64,000 nt of DNA from Hymenobacter roseosalivarius DSM 11622. GTDB taxonomy: Bacteria; Bacteroidota; Bacteroidia; Cytophagales; Hymenobacteraceae. Where the stretch lies: assembly GCF_900176135.1 (NCBI RefSeq), contig NZ_FWWW01000070.1, positions 62,058 through 126,057 of the forward strand. The letters are read 5' to 3'. Shown one piece after another: positions 53,284 to 61,803 of the stretch (positions within the stretch are counted from its first letter, which is position 1; each line of letters begins with the position of its first letter). The translations under genes were made by a program, and so were the position numbers. The notes beneath the pieces were generated by a model. The model made no database searches. It was not told the origin of the DNA and saw only the letters and a program-made list of their open reading frames with translations.

Positions 53284-55731
53284 ATGGCAGCGAAAGAAGA
53301 AACCGAGCTGGAAGAGCTAATCCGCAATGCCAATGGCATAGAGACGGAAGATAAAGAGGACGAGGGTGATGGATTAGATATCACTACGTTGCTACAGGTT
53401 GCTCGCAAGAGTTTACCCTGGATTGCCTTGCTTATAGCTTTGGGTTTGACGAGTTCTTGGTTGTTTTTGCGCTATACCAAACCTGTATATCAGTCCTCAT
53501 CTGTTTTAAAGATTGACGAGAAGACGGAGGCGGGTCTGTTGGGCCTAGGTGCCGGTGGATCAGTAGAGAAGCGCCGACCGGGAGCTAACCTAGAGGGTGA
53601 AGTAGAACTTATCAAGTCAAATTTGATCTATCGTCGACTAAAAGACTCTTTAGCTCTCGACGTCAATTATTATGTTGAAGGCACGGTCTTAGAGTCAGAG
53701 CTATATACTAGGTCGCCCTTCCAAGTAACATACAAGATTAAAAACCCGGCTTTTTATAACCGGAAGTTCAACGTTAATTTCAGTAGTCCTACTCAATTTC
53801 GCCTTAGCTATTTAGAAGGAGAGCAGGAAGTAAGCGGAGTATATAGCGTCGGGCAACCACTTAACCTTGCTGGCCTGGATTTGCGCTTAACTACCCACGG
53901 TACCTACTTTGATGCAAATGCGCTGGACGCGCAATTTTATTTTGTTATTCTGGATGAAGGCACGCTGAATACTTATCTGAACACCAATTTATCCGTTCAG
54001 ATTGTCAATCCAGATGCCAACACCGTTCAAATCTCATTCAAAGATTTCAATCCAGCGAAAGCACAGGACATCGTCAATAAAATCGACACAGTTTATTTAC
54101 AGGAAAAGCTAGCCCAAAAGAAAAAGGCTTCCGATCAAAGCTTGCAGTTCCTAAGTGAGCAAGCCGATGCCTTCAATAACAAATTGCAGTTGGCTGAAGA
54201 TAACCTACAGTCATTCGCGCGGGAAAACCGGACGTATGATGTGCGTGCGGATGCGGCTACGGTAAATGGTAAAATTCTGGCCCAGGAAGAGAAGCGACAG
54301 AACCTACTGCAAAAACAAGGTTTGCTAGCGGATCTATCTAGCTTAGTGGAACAGGACCAGTTGACTGCAAACGAGGATTCAACGGTAGCACAAAGCATAC
54401 CTGGGTTGGCGGAGCTGGAAGACGGGCGCTTAACGCAGGAAATAGAGGCTTTAAATGATCAACAGTGGGATCTGCGACGAGTGTTACGCTCGTATAAAGA
54501 AACAACGGAAGCCGTAAAGCAACGACGTGTTCAACTAGATTTTACGAGGAGCACAATTCGTCGGCTCCTCGAGCAGAATAAATTACTTCTACAGGAGCAG
54601 ATCGAGAAAATGAACCGTCAGCGCGACGAGCTTAATGCTAAGCTTGACGGATTGCCGCAAAAGGCTACGCAACAGGCCCGTTTGCAGCGGCCATTCGAAT
54701 TATACGAGAAAACCTATGTAAACCTAATAAACAAGGACCTAGAATTTAGACTAGGGCAAGCCGGTACTACGGCCGACTTTCAAATTCTCTCGCCCGCAAG
54801 CTTGCCAAGCGAACCTATTTCCCCAGTCCGCGCCATGATATACGCCATTGGTCTGGCAGGTGGCATTGTACTGGGACTTGGGCTAATCGCAATTCGTTAC
54901 TTCTTGCATGACACTGTAACGAACACGCGCGAGTTGGAGCGCATGACTTCGGCCTCATTGCTCGGCGTGATTCCTACCTACGATAAGGAGAAAATGATGG
55001 TGTCGAAGCTGGTAGTGAATAAAAACCCCAAATCCGCTATTTCCGAGTCTATCCGCTCCATTCGCACTAATCTGGATTTTATTGGGTCATCGCGAAAGAA
55101 GCGTATTATATCGGTTACATCAACGGTGTCGGGGGAGGGTAAAACCTTCGTAACCGTAAACCTGGGGGGCATTATTGCGCTGTCGGAACAGCGAGTTGTA
55201 ATCTTGGACCTTGATATGCGGAAGCCCAAAGTGAATCTGGCTTTTGGAGGAGAAAATGCGCGGGGTATCAGCACCATTCTGATTGAGAAGCACACCATCG
55301 AGGAATGTATTCAGCATACTGATATTCCGACGCTGGATTTTATTTCGGCTGGCCCCACGCCGCCAAATCCGTCGGAACTAATTCTAAACCCAAAGTTCGA
55401 CGAACTGCTGGCCGAACTGCATCAGCATTACGATGTGATTCTGATTGATACACCTCCCGTTGGTCTGGTCACTGATGGTATTCTGATCATGCGCAAGGCT
55501 GATATTCCGCTTTACATCGTGCGAGCTGGCTATTCTAAAAAAGCTTTTTTGAAGAATATAAATAAGCTGATGCGGACGAATAATTTCACCCGCCTCAGCA
55601 CCATTTTGAACGACGCGAGTGCAACCGGCCTTTCTGGCTACAGTTATGGCTATGGCTACGGTCAAGGTTATTACGATGAGCCAACGCCGCCTAAGGGAGT
55701 AATCAGCCGACTGCGGCAGCGCATCTCCTAA
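53284..55731 (+). CDS. Wzc-type polysaccharide co-polymerase with bacterial tyrosine kinase domain
   Basis: 815 residues. A Wzz-type N-terminal region with a membrane helix (about 43-63) is followed by a long periplasmic coiled-coil region (about 270-480), a GNVR-like segment and a second membrane helix near 518-540 (A-I-G-L-A-G-G-I-V-L-G-L-G-L-I). The cytosolic BY-kinase domain has Walker A S-T-V-S-G-E-G-K-T-F (near 612-621), Walker A' V-V-I-L-D-L-D-M-R-K-P-K and Walker B V-I-L-I-D-T-P-P. The C-terminus has a Tyr cluster, S-G-Y-S-Y-G-Y-G-Y-G-Q-G-Y-Y-D-E, the autophosphorylation tail. It controls chain length and export with the Wza lipoprotein; the CpsB-type phosphatase follows 24 bases later and would reverse the phosphorylation. 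Confidence 0.95.
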   Translation: MAAKEETELEELIRNANGIETEDKEDEGDGLDITTLLQVARKSLPWIALLIALGLTSSWLFLRYTKPVYQSSSVLKIDEKTEAGLLGLGAGGSVEKRRPGANLEGEVELIKSNLIYRRLKDSLALDVNYYVEGTVLESELYTRSPFQVTYKIKNPAFYNRKFNVNFSSPTQFRLSYLEGEQEVSGVYSVGQPLNLAGLDLRLTTHGTYFDANALDAQFYFVILDEGTLNTYLNTNLSVQIVNPDANTVQISFKDFNPAKAQDIVNKIDTVYLQEKLAQKKKASDQSLQFLSEQADAFNNKLQLAEDNLQSFARENRTYDVRADAATVNGKILAQEEKRQNLLQKQGLLADLSSLVEQDQLTANEDSTVAQSIPGLAELEDGRLTQEIEALNDQQWDLRRVLRSYKETTEAVKQRRVQLDFTRSTIRRLLEQNKLLLQEQIEKMNRQRDELNAKLDGLPQKATQQARLQRPFELYEKTYVNLINKDLEFRLGQAGTTADFQILSPASLPSEPISPVRAMIYAIGLAGGIVLGLGLIAIRYFLHDTVTNTRELERMTSASLLGVIPTYDKEKMMVSKLVVNKNPKSAISESIRSIRTNLDFIGSSRKKRIISVTSTVSGEGKTFVTVNLGGIIALSEQRVVILDLDMRKPKVNLAFGGENARGISTILIEKHTIEECIQHTDIPTLDFISAGPTPPNPSELILNPKFDELLAELHQHYDVILIDTPPVGLVTDGILIMRKADIPLYIVRAGYSKKAFLKNINKLMRTNNFTRLSTILNDASATGLSGYSYGYGYGQGYYDEPTPPKGVISRLRQRIS

Positions 55732-55755
55732 AAATCAGCTTTCTCCTAATAGAAT

Positions 55756-56535
55756 ATGGCTTCTTTTCTACGCAAGCTTTTCGGCCAAGCAGCTTCAATG
55801 TCGCTGGTTAATGAAAGCGTGCTAGCTGAGCTGGGAGCTGATATGCACTCGCACCTACTGCCCGGCTTAGATGATGGGGCTGAGACTATTGAGCAGTCAT
55901 TAGGTTTGCTGAGAGCTATGCAGGACCTAGGTTACCGCAAGCTGATAATGACTCCCCACATTATGGGAGATTTTTATAAGAACACTCCTGCTACGGTTCA
56001 CGCGGCATTGGCGCGGATGCGTGAAGCCGCCACAACCGCAGGCTTTACCGATATACAGCTTGAATGCGCGGCTGAATACTACCTGGATGAATGGCTGGGG
56101 GGCAAATTGGATAGCGGAGAAGATCTTCTGAGCTTTGGTGGCGCCAAAAAATACCTGCTGCTGGAAACATCTTACATGAACGAGCCCTTCAACATGCAGG
56201 ATATTATTTTTCGGTTGAAAGCGCTGGGGTATCAGCCGGTACTGGCGCATCCTGAGCGCTACACTTATTTATATGGCCGCTTTTCTGAATTGGAAAAGAT
56301 TCACGACAACGGCGTGTTATTCCAAGTCAACCTTAACTCATTAGCTGGTTATTACTCCTCCGGAGCCCAGCGCGTAGCCGAAAAGCTGATCGATGCTCGC
56401 CTCGTGGATTTTGTAGGTACGGATGCGCATAATCTCAAGCACACCGAAACCCTACGCAACAAGGTGCTGCCTACCGCTTATTTGAAAAAAGCGCTGGCCC
56501 TGCCTTTGCTGAACAATACTTTATTGACTGATTAG
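55756..56535 (+). CDS. Tyrosine-protein phosphatase, PHP family (CpsB/CapC/YwqE-like)
   Basis: 259 residues. PHP-domain metal-binding motifs in order: D-M-H-S-H-L-L-P-G-L-D-D-G (near 29-41), M-T-P-H-I-M-G (near 75), a Glu in C-A-A-E-Y-Y-L-D, H-P-E-R-Y (near 175) and F-V-G-T-D-A-H-N (near 218). These bind Mn in the dephosphorylating enzymes of Gram-positive CpsB type. It should act on the Tyr-rich tail of the kinase encoded just upstream (24-base gap), forming a two-gene switch for polysaccharide output. Confidence 0.93.
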   Translation: MASFLRKLFGQAASMSLVNESVLAELGADMHSHLLPGLDDGAETIEQSLGLLRAMQDLGYRKLIMTPHIMGDFYKNTPATVHAALARMREAATTAGFTDIQLECAAEYYLDEWLGGKLDSGEDLLSFGGAKKYLLLETSYMNEPFNMQDIIFRLKALGYQPVLAHPERYTYLYGRFSELEKIHDNGVLFQVNLNSLAGYYSSGAQRVAEKLIDARLVDFVGTDAHNLKHTETLRNKVLPTAYLKKALALPLLNNTLLTD

Positions 56536-56585
56536 CTACTTGTTGCCCAATTAAAAATGTCGGTCACTCGACTATTTACCCCCTG

Positions 56586-57617
56586 ATGCTTATGGTTTTT
56601 GTCACTGGTGGTAGCGGCTTGTTAGGCAGTTTTCTGATTCCAGCCCTGGTGGCACGGGGCTATTCGGTGCGGGCTCTCTATAGGCAGCAGGTACCAGTCA
56701 TTCAGCAGGCTGATAAAGTGGAGTGGGTGGAAGGTGACCTGCGCGACACTATCTTATTGCGCACCGCATTGGCTGGCGTTACCCACGTTTTTCACTGCGC
56801 CGGCTTGGTCTCGTATGCTCCGCAGGATGAGGCAAAACTACAGCAGATAAATGTGGAAGGCACGGCTGTCGTGGTAGATGCCTGCTTGGAGCAAGCCTCG
56901 CATGTCCGGCTGTGTCATGTATCGTCAGTGGCGGCGTTGGGTGGGCCCTCAGTGGTCAGGAAGAACAGCTGGGGAGCAAATGTTGTGGTAGATGAGACGG
57001 CTAAATGGGACTTAGGCGCTGGCCACAATGCGTATGCTACGTCCAAATATTTTGGCGAGTTGGAGGTATGGCGCGGGATTTCCGAAGGACTGTCCGCTGT
57101 TATTGTAAATCCTTCGTTAATACTCGGGCCTGCCGATTGGAAGCGCAGTAGCACTCGCCTTTTCCGATACGCACATCAGGAACACGCTTTCTACACGCCG
57201 GGCAGCTTAAACTATGTAGACGTGCGCGACGCCGTGGAGGCTATGCTTCGCTTGACCTTTCAAAGCGAAGTGACTGGGCAACGATTTATTCTGAGTGGCG
57301 GCACCGTGCCTTTGCGTGATTTTCTACTTCAGGCGGCTGAATGCTTCGGCAAAAAGCCCCCCACGGTGGCCGTGCCCACCTGGGCAGCCGAAACGATCTG
57401 GCGCCTGGAGCATGTGCGCTCCGTGCTGACGGGTGCCCGACCCCTTATTACCAAGGATACGGCCCGGGCGGGTAGGCGACCAGTCGTGTATGAGGCGGCC
57501 AAAGTAGAGACGGCCACGGGCATACAGTTCCGGCCACTGGCCGAAACGATTCAGTGGTGTTGCGCGAGCCTGACAGCAGCGAACCAGCCGTCGCCCGGTG
57601 TGGTTATTGCATCTTAA
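56586..57617 (+). CDS. NAD-dependent epimerase/dehydratase (extended SDR)
   Basis: 343 residues starting M-L-M-V-F-V-T-G-G-S-G-L-L-G-S-F-L-I (NAD-binding G-x-x-G-x-x-G). The active-site S (H-V-S-S-V-A) and Y-x-x-x-K (Y-A-T-S-K-Y) signatures appear near 110 and 150. The extended SDR fold acts on nucleotide sugars, steroids or dihydroflavonol-like substrates. Sitting 50 bases after the CpsB-type gene it could supply a sugar for the polysaccharide, but the C-terminal part resembles the DFR/3-beta-HSD-like subgroup as much as a sugar epimerase, so the substrate is open. Confidence 0.85.
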   Translation: MLMVFVTGGSGLLGSFLIPALVARGYSVRALYRQQVPVIQQADKVEWVEGDLRDTILLRTALAGVTHVFHCAGLVSYAPQDEAKLQQINVEGTAVVVDACLEQASHVRLCHVSSVAALGGPSVVRKNSWGANVVVDETAKWDLGAGHNAYATSKYFGELEVWRGISEGLSAVIVNPSLILGPADWKRSSTRLFRYAHQEHAFYTPGSLNYVDVRDAVEAMLRLTFQSEVTGQRFILSGGTVPLRDFLLQAAECFGKKPPTVAVPTWAAETIWRLEHVRSVLTGARPLITKDTARAGRRPVVYEAAKVETATGIQFRPLAETIQWCCASLTAANQPSPGVVIAS

Positions 57618-57700
57618 GCCAGCAGCGTTATCTTCAATGATTCCGTCGCCGGGCGCCGGCAAAGTCTGCCGTTTTGGCGACCTTTGAGTCTTGCATACGA

Positions 57701-59104
57701 ATGAGAATGAACGAAAATTTTGAGGAAAGGCAGCAAGTGCTGGATACCGTGCGTCGGTTTGAGCGTATGGTAGCCCAAAACGAATCTGTCTTTTTTGATT
57801 TGGCCGATTTTGAGAATATTATCGACCATTATACGACTAACACGCAGTACGACAAGGCTTTACAGGCCTGCGAGGCTGCTATAGCTCAGTATCCCTTTTC
57901 CACGGAGTTGCTCATTGACCGCTCGCAGATATTGGCCATGAAAGGCGAGTACTCCGCGGCGGCCAAGCAGATTGAAGACGTAGCCCAGCTTGATCCGACC
58001 AACCCCGATGTGGCCGTTACCCGCGGCATTATTGCCACGCAGAAAGGCGAGTTTGCTGAAGCAGTAGCTTTTTTTCATGATGCGGCCGAGCACTCGCCGG
58101 AGCGAGAAGATATCTACTTCAACCTGGGTTTGGCTTACCAAAGCTGGCAGAAGTTTAAGAGTGCGGCCAAGTACTATAAGATGAGTCTGCGCCTGAGCCC
58201 CGACAACGACATGGCGGTGCAGGAACTGCTCTATTGCCTGGAGGTGAGCGAGCGGCTGGAAAAGAACCTGGAGTTTTTCCGCCGCTTTACCGATGAAGAT
58301 CCTTACTCCGCTCCGGCGTGGTATAATCTGGGGCAGGCCTACTATCGGTTGGGGCAATACGACCAGGCGGTAGCGGCTTTCGAGTATGCCATTCTGGTCG
58401 ATGCTACCTTTTATGAGGCGCACGCTTTCTTGGCCAGCACGTATGTAAGCCAGGAAAAGTATCGGGAGGCTATTGCTGAGTTCAACCTCAGCTACTCAGT
58501 CGGTGAGCCTACGGCCGAAGCACTGTGCAACATTGGCGAGTGCCACGAGAAGATGGCCGAATGGGACCAGGCGCGGCGCAACTACCAACGGGCTATTGAC
58601 CTTGATCCGGAAATGGATGAGGCCTGGTTTGGGATGGGCGTCGTGCTGAATGCCCAGGAACGCTGGTTGGAGGCCGCTCATTTCTTTCGCAAAGCCACCA
58701 CTCTGTACAACGAAAGCGTGGAGTATTGGTTAGCACTGGCCGCTGCTGAGTATCAGGTTGGCAACGTGGTGAGTGCGGTAGAGTGCTACGACCGCGCTAC
58801 GCAGGTAGGCCCCGACAATAAGGATGCGTGGCTGAACTGGAGCATTATTCTTTACGAGCAGGGTAACTACGACGGCGCTATCGATCTGATGCGCAACGCG
58901 GTGGAGATACAACCTGCTGAAGCTGAGCTACACTACCGCCTCTGTGCCTACCTGCTGGCGGCTGGCCGCTACCGGGAAGCTTACGAGAATCTGGAAAATG
59001 CGCTAGTTTTGGACTTCGACAAGCATCGTTTACTTTTCGAGTACTTTCCGGAGCTGGAATCGCAACGGGCCTTGGCTCGATTGATCGATCAGTACCGAAA
59101 ATAA
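57701..59104 (+). CDS. TPR-repeat protein
   Basis: 467 residues from ATG 57701 (a second ATG at 57707 is equally possible; the longer TTG-started frame is rejected). No signal peptide, so cytosolic. Eleven or more TPR units in tandem cover the whole protein, for example A-L-Q-A-C-E-A-A-I-A-Q-Y-P, G-L-A-Y-Q-S-W-Q-K-F-K-S-A-A-K-Y-Y-K and N-L-G-Q-A-Y-Y-R-L-G-Q-Y-D-Q-A-V-A-A-F. Role unknown; it may be a scaffold. A very strong 35-bp inverted repeat follows 3 bases after the stop. Confidence 0.85.
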   Translation: MRMNENFEERQQVLDTVRRFERMVAQNESVFFDLADFENIIDHYTTNTQYDKALQACEAAIAQYPFSTELLIDRSQILAMKGEYSAAAKQIEDVAQLDPTNPDVAVTRGIIATQKGEFAEAVAFFHDAAEHSPEREDIYFNLGLAYQSWQKFKSAAKYYKMSLRLSPDNDMAVQELLYCLEVSERLEKNLEFFRRFTDEDPYSAPAWYNLGQAYYRLGQYDQAVAAFEYAILVDATFYEAHAFLASTYVSQEKYREAIAEFNLSYSVGEPTAEALCNIGECHEKMAEWDQARRNYQRAIDLDPEMDEAWFGMGVVLNAQERWLEAAHFFRKATTLYNESVEYWLALAAAEYQVGNVVSAVECYDRATQVGPDNKDAWLNWSIILYEQGNYDGAIDLMRNAVEIQPAEAELHYRLCAYLLAAGRYREAYENLENALVLDFDKHRLLFEYFPELESQRALARLIDQYRK

Positions 59105-59107
59105 ATG

Positions 59108-59189
59108 GCTAAATGGTTAGATGGGTAAATAGCTGGTCGTTCTGTCAACTTGTTGAACGACCAGCCATTTACCCATCTAACCATTTAGC
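59108..59189. repeat. 35-bp near-perfect inverted repeat after the TPR gene
   Basis: Arms 59108-59142 and 59155-59189 pair over 35 bp with a single mismatch around a 12-base loop. Within each arm, short words repeat (TAAATGG, AGATGGGTAAAT), like the ATGG-rich intergenic hairpins of Bacteroidota. No T-tail follows. Confidence 0.9.
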
Positions 59190-59209
59190 AGTAAAGCCAT
59201 TCACCCCAC

Positions 59210-60040
59210 ATGAATTATCACCTCGATCAACTCCCCGAGCGTACTGCTAAACCCCGCGAACAAGGCTACACCATGGTTATGGATAAGGGCCTGAGTATTC
59301 GCGAAGTAGAAGACTTCCTGGAAGTGGGTGGCGAGTACTCCGACATCGTGAAGTTGGGCTGGGCTACTTCGTATGTAGTGCCCAATTTGAAGCGCAAGCT
59401 GGAAGTGTACAAAGCGGCTGGTGTGCCTGTGTACTTCGGTGGGACCCTTTTCGAGGCCTTTATTATTCGAAATCAGTTTGATGACTATCGCCGGCTGCTG
59501 TCCGAGTTTGGGATGGAGTATGCCGAGGTTTCGGATGGCTCACTGGAGTTGCCCCACGATAAAAAATGTGAGTATATCCGCTTGCTTGCTAAAGACCTGA
59601 ACGTGTTGTCGGAGGTTGGCTCGAAGGACGCGGAGAAGATTATTCCGCCCTACAAATGGATTTCCCAGATGCAGACCGAGCTGGAGGCTGGCTCTATTAA
59701 GGTAATCGGGGAGGCGCGGGAGGCCGGCAACGTGGGCCTGTTTCGGAGCACCGGCGAGGTGCGCTCGGGTCTGGTAGAGGAAATTCTGACTAAGATTCCG
59801 TTTGAGAAAATCCTGTGGGAAGCTCCTCAGAAAGCTCAGCAGGTATGGTTTATCAAGCTGCTGGGCAGCAATGTGAACCTGGGCAATATCGCGCCTAACG
59901 AAGTAGTGAGCCTGGAAACCATTCGGCTGGGGCTGCGCGGCGACACCTTCACGCATTTCCTCGATATGGATGGCGTAGACCCCATGTTTAAGCCCGAAAT
60001 TAAAACCGGCCGGCCCGGTACTTCTATGCCGCGCGGCTAG
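59210..60040 (+). CDS. ComA-like phosphosulfolactate synthase
   Basis: 276 residues. Matches the ComA family that adds sulfite to phosphoenolpyruvate to form (2R)-phospho-3-sulfolactate: G-Y-T-M-V-M-D-K-G-L-S, the segment S-D-I-V-K-L-G-W-A-T-S-Y, Y-F-G-G-T-L-F-E-A-F-I, E-V-S-D-G-S-L-E-L and V-I-G-E-A-R-E-A-G-N-V-G-L-F look complete along the TIM barrel. In methanogens this makes coenzyme M; in Bacteroidota a sulfonate product could feed sulfonolipids or be excreted. It is not in an operon with other sulfonate genes here. A strong terminator follows 24 bases after the stop. Confidence 0.88.
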   Translation: MNYHLDQLPERTAKPREQGYTMVMDKGLSIREVEDFLEVGGEYSDIVKLGWATSYVVPNLKRKLEVYKAAGVPVYFGGTLFEAFIIRNQFDDYRRLLSEFGMEYAEVSDGSLELPHDKKCEYIRLLAKDLNVLSEVGSKDAEKIIPPYKWISQMQTELEAGSIKVIGEAREAGNVGLFRSTGEVRSGLVEEILTKIPFEKILWEAPQKAQQVWFIKLLGSNVNLGNIAPNEVVSLETIRLGLRGDTFTHFLDMDGVDPMFKPEIKTGRPGTSMPRG

Positions 60041-60064
60041 CGAGCTTAGCTTCTATTTCTGTCA

Positions 60065-60109
60065 AAAAAGCCCCCCAGCCTGCTCCGTGCGGCAGTTGGG
60101 GGGCTTTTT
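60065..60109. terminator. Intrinsic terminator
   Basis: AAAAAGCCCCCCAGCCTGC / GCAGTTGGGGGGCTTTTT, stem of about 17 pairs with small imperfections near the loop. Separates the ComA-like gene from the dehydrogenase gene. Confidence 0.88.
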
Positions 60110-60224
60110 GGGGCTATAGTTGGTAAAACAAGACTTGATAAGTTAGAGGGAGCATTATTAACTCTGCTGGCAGGAGTGCGTAAGCGGGTGTTGCACATCA
60201 GCAATTCGTGTTTGCTTCTTTATC

Positions 60225-61565
60225 ATGAAAAACTACCTGCTTTATCTACCCTTATCGGCCTTATTAGCCTGCAATCAATCATCGTCCAAGACCGAAGAAA
60301 CGGCCGCAGCTACTGCTTCTACCGATTCGGTGGCTGCGATGGCTACGCCGGCGCTGCCTGAGCCATACGCCACGCCGTCGGCTAAGAACTTCAGCAAGGT
60401 GATTGGCTGGCCCCAGGGCAAAATGCCAACAGTTCCGGCTGGGTTTACGGTGACCGAATACGCTGCCGATTTGCAGAATCCGCGTTGGATATATGTGGCG
60501 CCCAACGGCGACATTTTTATTGCTGAGTCTAACTCAATAGAAAAAACCTCCACGGCCAAGGGCGAAAAGGCGAAAGGCCTGAAGCAGTCGGGGTCGATGA
60601 AGGAAACCAGCGCCAACCGCGTTACGCTGCTGCGCGACGCTGACAAAGACGGCAAGCCCGAGGTGCGCCAAACCTTCCTGACGGGCCTGAATCAGCCTTT
60701 CGGGATGCTGGTGGTTGGCGATAATTTTTACGTGGGCAATACCGATGCGGTGATGCGCTTTCCGTACAAAGCTGGCCAGACCAAAATCACCGCTGGGGGG
60801 CAAAAAAGCCTGGATTTACCCGTCGGTGGCTATAATAATCACTGGACGCGCAACCTGCTGGCCAACGCCGATGGCTCCAAGATCTATGTGTCGGTAGGCT
60901 CGGGTAGCAACGTGATGGAGAAGGGCGCCAAAAATGATGAGGGCCGGGCGCTGATTCTGGAGATAAACCCCGATGGCTCCGGCAAGCGCGTGTACGCGAG
61001 CGGCCTGCGCAACCCTGTCGGTATGGATTGGCAGCCCGGCACGCAGGTGCTCTGGACGGCCGTAAATGAGCGCGACGAGCTGGGCGACGACCTCGTGCCC
61101 GATTACATGACCAGCGTGAAGGAAGGGGGCTTCTACGGCTGGCCTTACTCGTATTTTGGCCAGAACGTAGACCCACGCCGCAAGGGTGAGCGACCAGATT
61201 TAGTGGAAAAAGCAATAACGCCCGATGTGGCCTTAGGCCCGCATACGGCGTCGTTGGGTTTGGCCTTTTATGATGCTAATGCCTTTCCAACCAAATATCA
61301 GAACGGCGCTTTCGTGGGTCAGCACGGCTCCTGGAACCGCTCGGAGTTCACGGGCTATAAAGTAGTGTTTGTGCCCTTCCAAAACGGCAAGCCGGTCGGT
61401 CGGCCTGAGGACTTCATGACTGGGTTTGTGGCAAATGAAAGCACGAAGGAAGTGTACGGCCGGCCGGTAGGAGTAACTGTGTTGCCCGATGGTACTTTGC
61501 TGGTTGCGGATGACGCGGGGGGCAAAATATGGCGCGTATCCGCTACTCAAGGCACGAAGCTATAA
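60225..61565 (+). CDS. PQQ-type sorbosone/glucose dehydrogenase lipoprotein
   Basis: 446 residues. Lipoprotein signal (N-Y-L-L-Y-L-P-L-S-A-L-L-A-C, lipidated Cys near 16), then an Ala/Thr-rich linker and a six-bladed propeller of the L-sorbosone/soluble glucose dehydrogenase family (N-P-R-W-I-Y-V-A-P-N-G-D-I-F-I, G-L-R-N-P-V-G-M-D, W-T-A-V-N-E-R-D-E-L-G, G-Q-H-G-S-W-N-R-S). It probably oxidises sugars in the periplasm with PQQ or an unknown cofactor. It is a second member of the family in this window; the first (41024-42395) is frameshifted and carries a T9SS tail instead of a lipobox. Confidence 0.88.
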   Translation: MKNYLLYLPLSALLACNQSSSKTEETAAATASTDSVAAMATPALPEPYATPSAKNFSKVIGWPQGKMPTVPAGFTVTEYAADLQNPRWIYVAPNGDIFIAESNSIEKTSTAKGEKAKGLKQSGSMKETSANRVTLLRDADKDGKPEVRQTFLTGLNQPFGMLVVGDNFYVGNTDAVMRFPYKAGQTKITAGGQKSLDLPVGGYNNHWTRNLLANADGSKIYVSVGSGSNVMEKGAKNDEGRALILEINPDGSGKRVYASGLRNPVGMDWQPGTQVLWTAVNERDELGDDLVPDYMTSVKEGGFYGWPYSYFGQNVDPRRKGERPDLVEKAITPDVALGPHTASLGLAFYDANAFPTKYQNGAFVGQHGSWNRSEFTGYKVVFVPFQNGKPVGRPEDFMTGFVANESTKEVYGRPVGVTVLPDGTLLVADDAGGKIWRVSATQGTKL

Positions 61566-61586
61566 TGTGAATTGTGCAGTCTTTGC

Positions 61587-61768
61587 AATATAAAAGACGG
61601 TCATGCTGAGGTTACGAAGCATCTCGCGTGCGGACGTCAGGGTAGTAATCCAGCATCAGCACGCGAGATGCTTCGGCAGGCGGACGCAAGATAGAGCATG
61701 AGAACACCGTTACAGGCGAGATGCTTCGGCAGGCGGACGCCAGATCAAGCATGACCGCCTTTTATATT
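61587..61768. repeat. REP-like composite inverted-repeat element
   Basis: Outer 21-bp arms (61587-61607 and 61748-61768) pair with one mismatch. Inside, GCATCTCGCGTGC pairs with GCACGCGAGATGC, and a 25-base direct repeat (61663-61687 and 61716-61740) shows that part of the unit has been duplicated. It shares the TAATCCAGCATCAGC core with the element at 44252-44344. Likely a non-autonomous mobile repeat family. Confidence 0.85.
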
Positions 61769-61803
61769 CACTCAAAAAGTGTTTATAAACCCCATATTTT
61801 ACC

